A stretch of DNA of 64,000 bases from Acinetobacter venetianus RAG-1 = CIP 110063 (GTDB lineage: Bacteria > Pseudomonadota > Gammaproteobacteria > Pseudomonadales > Moraxellaceae). Position numbers and translations under genes: made by a program. The stretch is taken from positions 150,500 through 214,499 of the forward strand of contig NZ_KB849557.1 in assembly GCF_000368585.1 (NCBI RefSeq), written 5' to 3'. The first letter of the stretch is position 1. Each line of letters begins with the position of its first letter. This document shows positions 54,533-64,000 of this stretch, piece by piece. The notes below the pieces were generated by a model that was not told the origin of the DNA, searched no databases, and was given only the letters and a program-made list of their open reading frames with translations.

Positions 54533-55747
54533 TTAGCATTTGCAGCCGATATTCTCGATTGGCATTTGATCTTGCAACAATAGTTCTAAGCTTTGCTTTT
54601 GAATGCCATACATTTCTTTTAATGCTTGAATCTGCTGCATAATTTTTTCATCAGGCTGCTGAATATCTTTACGTTTGGTTGCTAAAATCATTTTATTCTT
54701 ACTGGTGTGTTCTAAAGAAACAAACTCAAAAACTTTGGTTTCATAGCCATAAGCTTTCAACAATAACGCTCTCAACGTATCCGTCAGCATCTCTGCTTGC
54801 TGCCCCGCATGGATACCAAATTGCAGCATCGGTTGTAATACCTCTGGGCTTTTCAACTGCGGACGTAGTTCTTTATGACAACATGGCGCACACATAATCA
54901 TTGAAGCATTTAAACGAATACCTGTATGAATCGCAAAGTCAGTTGCAATGTCGCAGGCATGTAGTGCAATCATCACATCTAATTTTGCTGGTTGATAACT
55001 ACGCACATCACCTTCAAAAAAATCAAGATGATTAAATCCAACCTCATCTGCGACCTGCTGACAGAACTCAACTAAGTTAGAACGTAATTCAACACCTGTA
55101 ATCAACGGCGTTTTATTTTGAGCCTGTAAATAATCATATAAAGCAAAAGTTAAATAACCTTTACCTGAACCAAAATCTACAATATTCAACGCTTGTTGGG
55201 ATGCATCGATTTGTTCATAGGCATTTGAAAAGATTTCAATAAACTTATTAATCTGTTTCCATTTACGTGCCATGCTTGGAATTACTTGTCCCTTTTCATC
55301 AGTAATACCAAGATGCTTTAAAAATGGACTCTGCTGTTGTACATAACGATGTTTTTCACGATTATGCTGTTGCTCGATTTTAGTTGCTTCTGCTTGTTTT
55401 TTTTGTCGACTTAGCATCGCTTTCTTTTTATTTTTCTTAAGTTGAACATCTTCATGCAAAGTAAATAGATTGGCTTGTTTGGATTGCGATAAAAGTTCAG
55501 CAATTTTTTCTAAACCTTCATCAATAGAATAGTTTTTGGTAATGTCTTGTGTCGGATAATGATATAGACAAGATAAAGTGGCTTGACCTTGTAACTCAAT
55601 TTGACGGAATGTCATTTTCTCTAATTGTGCCAACTCACCTTTATACTGACTCAAGATCAGACGATCAAAGCTTTGATTTTCAATCGATTGCTGGATATCC
55701 AAGAAAAACTGCTGTTCTTGTTCAAATGAAAAATTCGGCGCAAACAT
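54533..55747 (-). CDS. SAM-dependent methyltransferase (Methyltransf_32-like)
   Basis: A 404-aa protein with a Lys/Gln-rich middle (KKNKKKAMLSRQKKQAEATK, about 108-128) and a Rossmann methyltransferase domain: NIVDFGSGKGYLTFALYDYL (motif I), GVELRSNLVEF, LHACDIATDFAI and CAPCCHKEL. The HACD...APCCHKE combination is typical of the METTL25/GSTCD-like group (Methyltransf_32). The basic segment suggests an RNA or ribosomal target, but the substrate is not known. It forms an operon with the GNAT gene. Confidence 0.8.
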   Translation of the reverse strand: MFAPNFSFEQEQQFFLDIQQSIENQSFDRLILSQYKGELAQLEKMTFRQIELQGQATLSCLYHYPTQDITKNYSIDEGLEKIAELLSQSKQANLFTLHEDVQLKKNKKKAMLSRQKKQAEATKIEQQHNREKHRYVQQQSPFLKHLGITDEKGQVIPSMARKWKQINKFIEIFSNAYEQIDASQQALNIVDFGSGKGYLTFALYDYLQAQNKTPLITGVELRSNLVEFCQQVADEVGFNHLDFFEGDVRSYQPAKLDVMIALHACDIATDFAIHTGIRLNASMIMCAPCCHKELRPQLKSPEVLQPMLQFGIHAGQQAEMLTDTLRALLLKAYGYETKVFEFVSLEHTSKNKMILATKRKDIQQPDEKIMQQIQALKEMYGIQKQSLELLLQDQMPIENIGCKC

Positions 55748-55848
55748 AATGAAAACCTGACAAATAGAAACTAAATTTTAAAGCGTCTTACTTTAAAAGG
55801 GAAATTGCATTACGATACAGTTGTATTTTTATGCAGCCTAATTGCTAG

Positions 55849-56490
55849 ATGAACACAAAAACATTGTTGGACTATGACCCGAAAGAAGAACTACTTAATG
55901 CATATAGTCACGGTATAGGTGCTGCACTCGCACTCATTGCATCTGTATGCTTGATTATTAAAGGACATACATTGCCACTCGGACAATGGATTAGTCTATG
56001 GGTCTACGGCTTCAGCCTTGTCTTATTACTGTTTAGTTCAATGATCTATCATTTTGCGCAAGATGAACGTAAACGTTATTGGTATAAAAAACTGGATCAC
56101 ACCGCGATTTATTATTTAATTGCAGGAACCTATACTCCCTTCCTCAGTATCGCAATCCCAACAGCCAAAGCGCATTACTTACTGATTGCACTTTGGGTGA
56201 TTGCTTTGATTGGCACACTGTTTAAATTAGTTTTTATTCATCGTTTCCAAAAGGTCTCTTTAGCAGCTTATCTTGTTATGGGATGGTTAGCTGTTTTGGT
56301 CATGGATGATATGCAAAAGTATCTCTCACAGGGTGCAATTCAATTACTCATCGCTGGCGGTGTTGCCTATACCGTCGGTACGTTGTTTTATGCTTTAAAA
56401 AAGGTAAGATATACCCACGCAATTTGGCATGTTTTTGTGCTAATAGGGGCAGGTTTACACTTTCTAGCAATCTATTGTTATGTACTTTAA
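55849..56490 (+). CDS. trhA: Hemolysin III family membrane protein (TrhA/YqfA-like)
   Basis: A 213-aa protein with seven membrane helices, of the PAQR-like hemolysin III family. The conserved zinc-site-like motifs are present: NAYSHGIGA, SSMIYHF, DHTAIYYLIAGTYTP and the last-helix HAIWHVFVLIGAGLHF. In E. coli the homologue affects membrane lipid balance. Despite the family name it is not evidence of a toxin. It is monocistronic. Confidence 0.9.
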   Translation: MNTKTLLDYDPKEELLNAYSHGIGAALALIASVCLIIKGHTLPLGQWISLWVYGFSLVLLLFSSMIYHFAQDERKRYWYKKLDHTAIYYLIAGTYTPFLSIAIPTAKAHYLLIALWVIALIGTLFKLVFIHRFQKVSLAAYLVMGWLAVLVMDDMQKYLSQGAIQLLIAGGVAYTVGTLFYALKKVRYTHAIWHVFVLIGAGLHFLAIYCYVL

Positions 56491-56610
56491 GCTTGGTCAC
56501 TCAACAACTTAAATCTTAACTTTCAGTTTTCTGAGTAAATCCCGCATTCAAAAAGGAATTTCAAGACAGTTTCATTTCTGCTTCTTGAACACAAAAAATG
56601 AAGGTCTTGT

Positions 56611-57921
56611 ATGTCGTCAAGTTCTACGACTGTCACCACAGAAGTGGCAACCAATTCAAAAGTAAGGGTATTATTCGCCAGTCTGGTCGGCACAACGATT
56701 GAGTTTTTTGACTTTTACATCTACGCCACCGCAGCAGTCCTGATCTTCCCTCATCTATTTTTCCCTGAAAGCAGTGGCAGTGCAGCTATTTTGCAGTCAT
56801 TAGCGACATTTGCGATCGCATTTATTGCACGCCCGATCGGTGCTGCCATTTTTGGACACTTAGGGGATCGGATTGGACGTAAGGCAACCCTTGTAGCAGC
56901 ACTGTTGACCATGGGGATTTCAACCGTATGTATTGGTCTCCTCCCCACTTATGCTCAAATTGGAATCGTTGCACCTTTATTATTGGCCTTGTGTCGTTTA
57001 GGTCAAGGGCTTGGTTTAGGTGGTGAATGGAGTGGTGCCGTCCTACTTGCAACTGAAAATGCCCCTGAAGGTAAACGTGCTTGGTATGGAATGTTTCCTC
57101 AACTAGGTGCACCGATTGGCTTTATCTTGGCAACAGGTTCCTTCCTATTACTTACTGCATTTATGTCTGAGCAAGCATTTATGACTTGGGGATGGCGTAT
57201 TCCGTTTGTCGCAAGTTCAATTTTAGTGTTAGTGGGACTCTATATCCGTTTAACACTGCATGAAACACCTGCATTCCAAAAAGTTCTGAACAAACAGAAA
57301 GAGGTCAATGTTCCTTTCAAAGAGGTGATGACAAAACATTTCCCGATGTTAGTGCTTGGTACAATTGCTGCAATCTGTACCTTCGTAGTGTTCTATCTCA
57401 CTACCGTTTTCGCCTTAACATGGGGAACAACACAGTTGGGATATACGCGCAGTGAATTCTTAGAATTACAACTGGTTGCTACCTTATGTTTTGCAGGATT
57501 TATTCCTTTGTCTGCAATTTTTGCTGAGAAGTTTGGTCGTAAAAATACATCGATTGCCGTATGTGTATTATCTGCTTTATTTGGTTTGTGCTTTGCCCCT
57601 TTACTTGGCTCAGGTAGCCCAATTCTCGTATTCTTGTTCTTATGTATGGGGCTTTCGATCATGGGATTGACCTATGGCCCAATCGGCACGGTGCTGTCTG
57701 AAATTTTCCCAATCTCAGTACGCTATACAGGTTCAGCATTGACCTTTAACTTAGCAGGTATTTTTGGCGCTTCATTTGCACCCTATATTGCGACAAAACT
57801 TGCTGAAAGCTATGGCTTAGGCGCTGTTGGTTTATATCTCAGCGTTGCGTCAATCTTATCTTTAATTGCATTTTTACTGATTCGTGAAACCAAAAACGAT
57901 GATGTAAATAATCAAATTTAG
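56611..57921 (+). CDS. MFS transporter, metabolite:H+ symporter (MHS) family
   Basis: A 436-aa transporter with 12 predicted membrane helices. MHS-subfamily signs are GTTIEFFDFYIYATAAVLIFP at TM1, FGHLGDRIGRKATLVAALL at loop 2-3, CRLGQGLGLGGEWSGAVLL in TM4 and the second-half AEKFGRKNTS. Relatives carry shikimate, proline/betaine, alpha-ketoglutarate or citrate; the substrate here is unknown. It has its own transcription unit with a hairpin after the stop. Confidence 0.88.
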   Translation: MSSSSTTVTTEVATNSKVRVLFASLVGTTIEFFDFYIYATAAVLIFPHLFFPESSGSAAILQSLATFAIAFIARPIGAAIFGHLGDRIGRKATLVAALLTMGISTVCIGLLPTYAQIGIVAPLLLALCRLGQGLGLGGEWSGAVLLATENAPEGKRAWYGMFPQLGAPIGFILATGSFLLLTAFMSEQAFMTWGWRIPFVASSILVLVGLYIRLTLHETPAFQKVLNKQKEVNVPFKEVMTKHFPMLVLGTIAAICTFVVFYLTTVFALTWGTTQLGYTRSEFLELQLVATLCFAGFIPLSAIFAEKFGRKNTSIAVCVLSALFGLCFAPLLGSGSPILVFLFLCMGLSIMGLTYGPIGTVLSEIFPISVRYTGSALTFNLAGIFGASFAPYIATKLAESYGLGAVGLYLSVASILSLIAFLLIRETKNDDVNNQI

Positions 57922-57931
57922 TGTTTTATAT

Positions 57932-57962
57932 TAGGCTGAGCATTACTCTGATGCTCAGCCTA
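57932..57962. terminator. Hairpin after the MHS transporter
   Basis: TAGGCTGAGCA / TGCTCAGCCTA perfect 11-bp stem with a 9-nt loop, 11 nt past the stop. No T-run follows, so termination may be weak; a role in RNA stability is as likely. Confidence 0.6.
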
Positions 57963-58145
57963 TCCAATAATGATCTTATAAGTTAATTACATCCATTCTG
58001 CCCTTACTATCATCATTCATCTTCTATCGAACAACCACTCATCAGACAGCACAGTTCGTCGCATTATATTGATCAACGCCACACATTCTCGACAATATTT
58101 TTTATGCTAGAATAGCCGCCTCCTATTTTTTAGACGATTGTACTT

Positions 58146-59051
58146 ATGTACGCAGTGATTATCGTTGCCGTATTTTTAGTCAGTTTTTTATACACTTTTT
58201 ACCGTGGTAAGGAACGATTAAAAGCATCTCGACAATTATTCGACCATTCTACATTCTTAGCACCAGTCAACATGTTTATGACTGGTTTTTCTAAATTACC
58301 TAATCAGCCATTCTTTGATGTTGCTCAATTTCCAGAGCTAAAACCATTACAAGACAATTGGCAGGTGATTCGAGAAGAAGCCATTCAGCTACAAAATCAA
58401 ATTAAAGCAGCTGAAAAAAATAATGATGCAGGTTTTAACACCTTTTTTAAACGTGGTTGGAAGCGTTTCTATTTGAAATGGTATCAAGACAGCCATCCAT
58501 CTGCACAACAACTTTGCCCTAAAACAGTTGCCTTGCTTGAAAGTATTCCTTCTGTGAAAGCTGCCATGTTTACAGAACTGCCTTCTGGTAGTTATTTAGG
58601 TAAACATCGTGACCCTTATGCTGGCTCAGTACGCTATCACTTAGGTCTCGTAACACCAAATAGTGATGATTGCTTTATTGAAGTCGATCAAGAGCGTTAT
58701 AGCTGGAGAGATGGTGAGGCAACGGTTTTTGATGAAACCTTTGTGCATTGGGCTGAAAACAAAACTGATGAAACCCGTATCATCTTGTTCTGTGATATTG
58801 AGCGCCCAATGAAATGGGGCTGGGCGCAAAAGTTCAACCATTGGTTTGGTCGTAATGTCATGTCAGCAGCAAGTTCGCCTAATGATGATCAAGATAAAAC
58901 AGGTTTTATCAACCGTATTTTCAAATATGGGTATGCAGTTCATCACTATGGACGTGGTTTAAAAGCTCGTAACCGTCCACTTTACTATGCTTCAAAGTGG
59001 TTATTGTTTGCCATTATTATTGGCTTAATCCTACTACCAAGTATTCTATAA
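58146..59051 (+). CDS. lpxO: Lipid A hydroxylase LpxO (aspartyl/asparaginyl beta-hydroxylase family)
   Basis: A 301-aa Fe(II)/2-oxoglutarate dioxygenase. It has an N-terminal membrane anchor (MYAVIIVAVFLVSFLYTFY) and a C-terminal hydrophobic tail (WLLFAIIIGLILLPSIL). The iron ligands are in LGKHRDPYAGSVRYHLGL and DETFVHWAENKTDETRIILF. LpxO adds a 2-hydroxyl to a lipid A acyl chain, a change linked to host peptide resistance in Acinetobacter and Salmonella. The length fits. Confidence 0.9.
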   Translation: MYAVIIVAVFLVSFLYTFYRGKERLKASRQLFDHSTFLAPVNMFMTGFSKLPNQPFFDVAQFPELKPLQDNWQVIREEAIQLQNQIKAAEKNNDAGFNTFFKRGWKRFYLKWYQDSHPSAQQLCPKTVALLESIPSVKAAMFTELPSGSYLGKHRDPYAGSVRYHLGLVTPNSDDCFIEVDQERYSWRDGEATVFDETFVHWAENKTDETRIILFCDIERPMKWGWAQKFNHWFGRNVMSAASSPNDDQDKTGFINRIFKYGYAVHHYGRGLKARNRPLYYASKWLLFAIIIGLILLPSIL

Positions 59052-59066
59052 TCCTGATTCATCAAT

Positions 59067-59096
59067 AAAAAAGAGATGCGAAAGCATCTCTTTTTT
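59067..59096. terminator. Bidirectional terminator after lpxO
   Basis: AAAAAAGAGATGC / GCATCTCTTTTTT stem closed by a GAAA tetraloop, between convergent genes. Confidence 0.93.
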
Positions 59097-59111
59097 ATTG
59101 CCTACTCAATA

Positions 59112-59519
59112 TTATTGAGCAGCTTGCTGTGTCTGAGCACTTGCAGTTTGAGCTGCCGCAGCATCAGCAGCTTGTACAGCCGCTTCACCAATTAAAGCAA
59201 TCTTGGCTTTTTCTTGGCTTTTTGCAGATAGTGCTGGATTAGACGCAACAATACGATTGATGTTTGCAGAGTTTGCAGGCGCAATTGCCGCAGTTTGCAA
59301 TACGATTGGGCGATTACCCGTATCACCGAGCGTATAGCGAATTCCTGTACGAGGACTGACAACTGTCGTCACTTCGCGTTTCACTTGCGCTTCTGCTGTA
59401 GTTGAACCTTTTGCAGCCATCACTTTATCAACAGTCGTCGTTTGCGTCGCCTCATTTGCAAATGCCAAACCTGTTAGTGCTGTACTCGCTAAAACTAAAA
59501 GTTGTAATGCTTTTTTCAT
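59112..59519 (-). CDS. Secreted Ala/Gln-rich small protein of unknown function
   Basis: A 135-aa protein with a signal peptide (MKKALQLLVLASTALTGLAFA). The mature chain is Thr/Val-rich early (TTTVDKVMAAKGSTTAEAQV), has a conserved-looking core VSPRTGIRYTLGDTGNRPIVLQ, and ends in a low-complexity Ala/Gln tail. It has no Cys and no enzymatic motif, and is probably periplasmic. It is monocistronic, between lpxO and secA. Confidence 0.68.
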   Translation of the reverse strand: MKKALQLLVLASTALTGLAFANEATQTTTVDKVMAAKGSTTAEAQVKREVTTVVSPRTGIRYTLGDTGNRPIVLQTAAIAPANSANINRIVASNPALSAKSQEKAKIALIGEAAVQAADAAAAQTASAQTQQAAQ

Positions 59520-59610
59520 TGTCTTCCCGCTTTTAATGCGAATTCAATCAAGATCTTTAAGTCTATTTATGAAACTACAAAGCCAGTTTTGACTCAAGTT
59601 ACTTCTCGTA

Positions 59611-59639
59611 AAAAAGCAGAGACCTATGCTCTGCTTTTT
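59611..59639. terminator. Terminator after secA
   Basis: AAAAAGCAGAG / CTCTGCTTTTT stem with an ACCTATG loop, 22 nt downstream of the secA stop on the minus strand. Confidence 0.88.
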
Positions 59640-59660
59640 ATATCATCTGATCTAAATCGT

Positions 59661-62393
59661 TTAGATTTTACCGTGACATTGCTTATATTTAAGGCCAGAT
59701 CCACATGGACATGGCGCATTACGGCTTTCTGGTACAGGGAATGCTTGGTTCAAATCACCTTCAGTTTCCTCTGAAACGGTCACTTCACCAGTTAGACCAT
59801 CAACCTCATCATGCTCAAATGAAAGACGCATAGACTCAGCTTGACGTTGCTGTTGAGCTTCTAACTCTGCTAGCTCCTCAGCTGTCGGTACATGTACACG
59901 AGAAAGATCAGTCACCACATCTGACTTAATAATACCGAGCATATTCACAAATAAGTTAAATGCTTCTTTTTTGTATTCTTGCTCAGGATTTTTCTGTGCA
60001 TAGCCACGTAAGTGAATCCCTTGGCGTAGGTAATCCATAGCCGCTAAATGATCTTTCCAGTGACGATCTAGCGAATTCAACATGAAGTGACGTTCAAGCA
60101 TTGAAGCTGATTCAGCACCCATTTGTTCACGACGTTGACGATAACGTGCTACAACCTCATCAGAGATACGTGCAACTAGACCTTCTTCATCTAAGCGGCG
60201 ATCTTGTTCTAACCATTGTTGAATAGGAAGATCAACCCCTAAATCCGCACGTAATGCATTTTCTAAACCTTCAATATCCCACTGATCGTGAATTGACTCA
60301 GGTGGAATAAAGTTTGCAATAACACCCTTCATCACCTCATGGTGCATTTCTTCGATGTAATCTTGCAATGTACTTTCAGCGAGGATTTCATCACGTTGAG
60401 AGTAAATAATCTTACGCTGTTCGTTATTCACGTCATCGTACTTCAATAAGTTCTTACGAATATCAAAGTTACGCGCTTCTACTTTACGTTGTGCATTCTC
60501 GATTGAACGGCTCACCATTTTGTGTTCAATAGCTTCGTTCTCTTGTAAACCCATCGCACGCATCATCGCAACAACACGATCACCCGCGAAGATACGCATC
60601 AAATCATCTTCAAGAGATAGATAGAAACGTGACACACCTGGATCACCTTGACGGCCCGCACGACCACGTAGCTGGTTATCGATACGACGTGATTCGTGAC
60701 GTTCAGAACCGATAATATGTAAACCACCTGAACTTAAAACATCTTCGTGATCTTTTTCCCACTGTGCTTGTAAACGAGCTTCATCTTCAGCAGTATGATT
60801 CTCAATTTTTGCAAGTTTGGCTTTCCAGTTACCACCAAGCAAGATATCGGTACCACGACCAGCCATGTTAGTTGCAATCGTTACTGCATTTGGGCTACCC
60901 GCTTGCGCAATAATATCTGCTTCACGTTCATGCTGTTTCGCGTTCAAAACCTCGTGATGAATACCTGCTTGCAATAGTTTTGCAGATAAAATCTCACTCG
61001 CTTCAATCGTTGCTGTACCAATCAAAATCGGTGCAACACCTTGAGTACGAATATTGGTAATTTCTTCGATGATAGCGTTGTATTTACCATTACGATTTAG
61101 ATAGATTAAGTCGTTGTGATCTTGACGAACCATTGGACGGTGCGTTGGGATAATCACAACATCTAAGCCATAAATTTCTTTCATTTCCGCTGCTTCAGTA
61201 TCAGCAGTACCTGTCATACCTGAAAGCTTTTTATAAAGACGGAAATAGTTCTGGAATGTCGTTGTTGCTAAAGTCTGGTTTTCAGGCTGAATTTCCATGT
61301 TCTCTTTAGCTTCAACCGCTTGGTGCAAACCTTCTGACCAACGACGACCAGGCATGGTACGACCAGTGCTTTCATCCACAATAATCACTTCTTCTTTCTG
61401 TGTTTGTGGATTAATACCAATGATGTAGTGCACATTCTTTTGATATAAATAATGCGCACGAATCGCTGCGGTTACATGGTGAACCAAGTTTAAGTTCGTT
61501 GCTGAATAAAGGCTTTCACCTTCAGCTAACAAGCCCATACGAATCAATTCTTGTTCAACAGTTTCATAACCCACTTCAGTCATTTCAACCGAACGTTGTT
61601 TCTCGTCCACCCAGAAATGACCGCCATCAGCCACTTTCTCTTCTTTTTGTGGATGTAGTTTTGGTGGAATACTGTTGATTAACTGATAGAGCTGAGATGA
61701 ATCTTCGCTTTGACCAGAAATGATCAATGGTGTTCGCGCTTCATCAATTAAGATCGAATCGACCTCATCAATAATCGCATAGCTTAAACCACGTTGTTTT
61801 TTCTCTTGTAGAGAAAACACCATGTTGTCTCGAAGATAATCGAAACCAAACTCGTTGTTCGTACCGTAAGTAATATCAGAAAGATAAGCTTGAGCTTTCT
61901 CATTAGGCATTTGCATCGAATAAATCACACCGATGCTCAAACCTAAAAATTCGAATAATGGACGGTTCAACTCAGCATCACGCTGTGCTAAGTAATCATT
62001 CACGGTAATCACGTGAACACCTTGACCACTTAATGCATTGAGATAACATGCCAATGTACCCATGAGAGTTTTACCCTCACCAGTACGCATCTCGGCAATT
62101 TTACCTTCATGAAGTGTAATACCACCGATAAGCTGAACGTCATAATGACGCATACCCATCACACGTTTTGCAGCTTCACGACAAACAGCAAACGCTTCTG
62201 GCAATAATTTATCTAAGCTTTCACCGTTGTTAAATCGTTGTTTGAATTCTGGAGTTTTTGCAGAAAGGTCTGCATCGTTTAGTGCAGATATCGTCGGTTC
62301 AAGCGCATTGATTTGCTCAACAATTTTACGCATGCGTTTGAGTTCACGCTCATTTTTAGTACCGAAGATACCTCCGATCAGACTTGCCAACAT
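59661..62393 (-). CDS. secA: Preprotein translocase ATPase SecA
   Basis: A 910-aa translocase motor. Walker A is in [13 protein letters not shown], the DEAD-type box is [25 protein letters not shown], the motif [20 protein letters not shown] is present, and the C-terminal zinc-binding end is [13 protein letters not shown], which binds SecB and phospholipid. It drives Sec-dependent export with SecYEG. No secM-like gene precedes it, unlike in enterics. Confidence 0.98.
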   Translation of the reverse strand: MLASLIGGIFGTKNERELKRMRKIVEQINALEPTISALNDADLSAKTPEFKQRFNNGESLDKLLPEAFAVCREAAKRVMGMRHYDVQLIGGITLHEGKIAEMRTGEGKTLMGTLACYLNALSGQGVHVITVNDYLAQRDAELNRPLFEFLGLSIGVIYSMQMPNEKAQAYLSDITYGTNNEFGFDYLRDNMVFSLQEKKQRGLSYAIIDEVDSILIDEARTPLIISGQSEDSSQLYQLINSIPPKLHPQKEEKVADGGHFWVDEKQRSVEMTEVGYETVEQELIRMGLLAEGESLYSATNLNLVHHVTAAIRAHYLYQKNVHYIIGINPQTQKEEVIIVDESTGRTMPGRRWSEGLHQAVEAKENMEIQPENQTLATTTFQNYFRLYKKLSGMTGTADTEAAEMKEIYGLDVVIIPTHRPMVRQDHNDLIYLNRNGKYNAIIEEITNIRTQGVAPILIGTATIEASEILSAKLLQAGIHHEVLNAKQHEREADIIAQAGSPNAVTIATNMAGRGTDILLGGNWKAKLAKIENHTAEDEARLQAQWEKDHEDVLSSGGLHIIGSERHESRRIDNQLRGRAGRQGDPGVSRFYLSLEDDLMRIFAGDRVVAMMRAMGLQENEAIEHKMVSRSIENAQRKVEARNFDIRKNLLKYDDVNNEQRKIIYSQRDEILAESTLQDYIEEMHHEVMKGVIANFIPPESIHDQWDIEGLENALRADLGVDLPIQQWLEQDRRLDEEGLVARISDEVVARYRQRREQMGAESASMLERHFMLNSLDRHWKDHLAAMDYLRQGIHLRGYAQKNPEQEYKKEAFNLFVNMLGIIKSDVVTDLSRVHVPTAEELAELEAQQQRQAESMRLSFEHDEVDGLTGEVTVSEETEGDLNQAFPVPESRNAPCPCGSGLKYKQCHGKI

Positions 62394-62769
62394 GAATAAA
62401 CTCTCTAATCCTGTTTGTTTAAATAGGTAATTTTTTCTTAGCTTTCGAGCTTAAAGCTTTCATCAAAGAAAGCTGAATAAGCCTTATTATGGTGTCAGAA
62501 ATAAGAACTACAAGGGCTTTGCATCCAAACAGGTAAAAAAATCTGCTAGGCGATTCTGACATCAATCAACTAAAGACGGTTAATGTAGCAAATTTGCATT
62601 TAAGTTACATCGACTTGAATGTGAAATTCTGATCAATATTTTAACACCGCTTTTTTGCTTATATCTTAAAAATGGATAACAACATCAAAAAACAATAATT
62701 TTCTTTATAAATTGAATGCTGCATATTGAGTTCATACAAGACCATTACACAATATTTTTAGGATTTATT
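62394..62769. other. 376-bp intergenic region between secA and the peroxiredoxin gene
   Basis: AT-rich divergent spacer containing the promoters of both genes. I find no supported ORF, no SecM-like arrest peptide and no RNA gene. The peroxiredoxin ribosome binding site AGGA lies 7 nt before its ATG. Confidence 0.55.
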
Positions 62770-63405
62770 ATGACATTACGATTAGGCGATATCGCTCCAA
62801 ATTTCCAACAAGAATCAAGTGTAGGTCACATTGATTTTTATTCATTCTTGGATGGTCATTGGGGTGTCTTATTTTCACATCCAGCCGACTTTACCCCTGT
62901 TTGTACAACTGAATTAGGCTTTACGGCAAAGCTCTCAGAGGAGTTTAACAAACGTGGTGTTAAAGCGATTGCTCTTTCAGTTGATGATGTTGAGTCTCAT
63001 AAAAATTGGATTCAAGACATTAACGAAACTCAAAATACGACCGTTAATTTTCCGATTATTGCGGATAAAGACCGTAAAGTGTCTGAGCTGTACGGATTTA
63101 TTCATCCAAACGCCAGTGAAACACTAACTGTTCGCTCACTCATTATTATTGATCCAAATAAAAAAGTTCGTCTGATTATTACCTACCCTGCGTCCACAGG
63201 TCGTAATTTTAATGAAATACTTCGTGTGATCGATTCATTGCAATTAACGGATCATCATAAAGTTGCAACGCCTGCGAATTGGCAACAAGGTGAGGACGTT
63301 GTGATTGTTCCATCATTAAAAGATGAAGATGAAATCAAACAACGTTTTCCAAAGGGTTATAAGGCTATCAAACCTTACTTAAGATTGACACCACAGCCTG
63401 AGTAA
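62770..63405 (+). CDS. 1-Cys peroxiredoxin (Prx6 type)
   Basis: A 211-aa peroxiredoxin with the peroxidatic motif PADFTPVCTTELG (Cys45) and a Prx6-like C-terminal extension (TPANWQQGEDVVIVPSLKDE). No other Cys exists in the protein, so it is a 1-Cys enzyme that needs an external reductant. It reduces hydrogen and lipid peroxides. I chose ATG 62770 with AGGA upstream; 18 extra in-frame residues before it do not resemble the family. Confidence 0.92.
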   Translation: MTLRLGDIAPNFQQESSVGHIDFYSFLDGHWGVLFSHPADFTPVCTTELGFTAKLSEEFNKRGVKAIALSVDDVESHKNWIQDINETQNTTVNFPIIADKDRKVSELYGFIHPNASETLTVRSLIIIDPNKKVRLIITYPASTGRNFNEILRVIDSLQLTDHHKVATPANWQQGEDVVIVPSLKDEDEIKQRFPKGYKAIKPYLRLTPQPE

Positions 63406-63550
63406 GGATCAAACGAGCAACGCTCGTTCCTGAGAATCAACAAAGCTCTGCAAGAAAGATAAATAGCTATGCTGGTAATTAACTTTTAAAGGCTTCAATT
63501 AAAGCGAAAAATACACAAAATTTTGCAATATAAAAAATTAAAACTCCATC

Positions 63551-63577
63551 GCCTATCTACTCGATAGGCATTTTTTT
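63551..63577 (+). terminator. Intrinsic terminator downstream of the peroxiredoxin gene
   Basis: GCCTATC / GATAGGC stem with a TACTC loop and a seven-T tract. It sits 145 nt beyond the stop; the stretch between contains another short hairpin (AACGAGC / GCTCGTT at 63411-63427). Confidence 0.8.
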
Positions 63578-63651
63578 GAAATAAATATTTGGGTATGCAC
63601 GCATCAATAGGCTATAAGAATAAGTCAGCTCATTACACAATAAAAACGCTC

Positions 63652-64000
63652 ATGATCTATAACATCCATCATTTACATTGTGGAAGCTTTTGCCCTGTAT
63701 GCGCGCCATTATTTGGACAGAAAGGTTGGAAAGCACATCTGGTCTGCCATTGCCTCTTAATTGAAACTGATCGAGGCTTAGTGCTGATTGATACGGGATT
63801 GGGCTTACAAGATTATTTAAATATGGAAAAGCGCCTTGGTACTTTAGTTAAAAAAGTTGGGCATATCGAATCAAATTTAAAATTAAGTGCCATTCAACAA
63901 ATTCAACAACTCGGTTTTAGCCAAAATGACGTGAAACATATCTTTGTCACTCATCTCGATTTTGATCATGCAGGCGGCATTTCAGATTTTCCAAATGCAA
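63652..64000 (+). CDS. MBL-fold metallo-hydrolase (5' part, cut by window end)
   Basis: An open frame from ATG 63652 runs to the window edge (116 codons). It encodes MIYNIHHLHCGSFCPVC..., LVLIDTGLGLQDY and the zinc-binding HxHxDH-type motif VTHLDFDHAGGISDFPNA, in which the first His is followed by Leu-Asp-Phe-Asp-His. This fits the metallo-beta-lactamase fold of lactonase-like hydrolases. Substrate is unknown. Five Cys in the first 35 residues are unusual for the family. Confidence 0.85.
   Translation, partial: MIYNIHHLHCGSFCPVCAPLFGQKGWKAHLVCHCLLIETDRGLVLIDTGLGLQDYLNMEKRLGTLVKKVGHIESNLKLSAIQQIQQLGFSQNDVKHIFVTHLDFDHAGGISDFPNA

Noticed and set aside
55849..56490. Possible haemolysin (toxin) reading of the trhA gene
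   Set aside because: The hemolysin III name is historical; motifs fit PAQR-like membrane proteins with a lipid or membrane homeostasis role.

Overview
This window looks like an Acinetobacter chromosome segment. The base composition is moderately AT-rich. The OmpA, the membrane glucose dehydrogenase and the pilGHIJ-chpA cluster match what I remember of Acinetobacter proteins and gene order, and small Acinetobacter-type genes of unknown function are scattered between housekeeping genes. The OmpA C-terminus and loops differ from A. baumannii, so another species of the genus is likely. I see no insertion sequence, prophage, integron, CRISPR array or rRNA operon.

Layout. 1-3.9 kb: tRNA-Asp and tRNA-Val, a cytosolic YkuD-family enzyme (ElsL-like), two conserved unknowns, an entericidin-like lipoprotein and dapE. 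3.9-13.1 kb (minus strand): the twitching-motility chemosensory operon pilG-pilH-pilI-pilJ-chpA plus a CheW-like gene. 13.3-20.9 kb: proS, a run of small conserved genes, ygfZ, a DsbC-like protein and a Sel1-repeat protein. 21-31.7 kb: a TonB-dependent receptor closely resembling E. coli YncD/PqqU, mutM, ppiC, mscL, typA, a purine/uracil permease, rsmC and lysP. 31.7-33.4 kb: the RNA ligase gene rtcB behind a structured leader. 33.5-37.3 kb: ompA, an orphan pseudopilin, a thiolase and a VOC protein. 37.3-38.6 kb: an unusually AT-rich orphan gene with zinc-ribbon cysteines. 38.7-44.8 kb: a cysI-DUF934 pair and an oprB-gcd glucose oxidation unit. 44.9-52.3 kb: CoA-linked lipid metabolism (racemase/CoA-transferase, AraC regulator, fadA-fadB-like operon). 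52.4-64 kb: a patatin-like phospholipase between two paralogous small membrane proteins, two transferases, trhA, an MHS transporter, lpxO, secA, a 1-Cys peroxiredoxin and the start of an MBL-fold hydrolase cut by the window edge.

How genes work together. PilG/PilH/PilI/PilJ/ChpA form one signalling array for type IV pili. OprB would bring sugar into the periplasm, where the PQQ-dependent glucose dehydrogenase oxidises it. The PqqU-like receptor about 20 kb away could supply external PQQ to that enzyme. The FadA/FadB-like pair and the alpha-methylacyl-CoA racemase-type gene fit degradation of straight and branched acyl chains.

The most interesting signal is upstream of rtcB. A 9-codon leader ORF (MLLLQENTL) with a strong ribosome binding site carries three consecutive Leu codons (CTA TTA CTA). 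It is followed by an 11-bp hairpin and an intrinsic terminator just before rtcB. This resembles a translation-coupled attenuator that could couple an RNA-repair ligase to the state of tRNA-Leu. I know of no such description, and the antiterminator is not fully resolved by eye.
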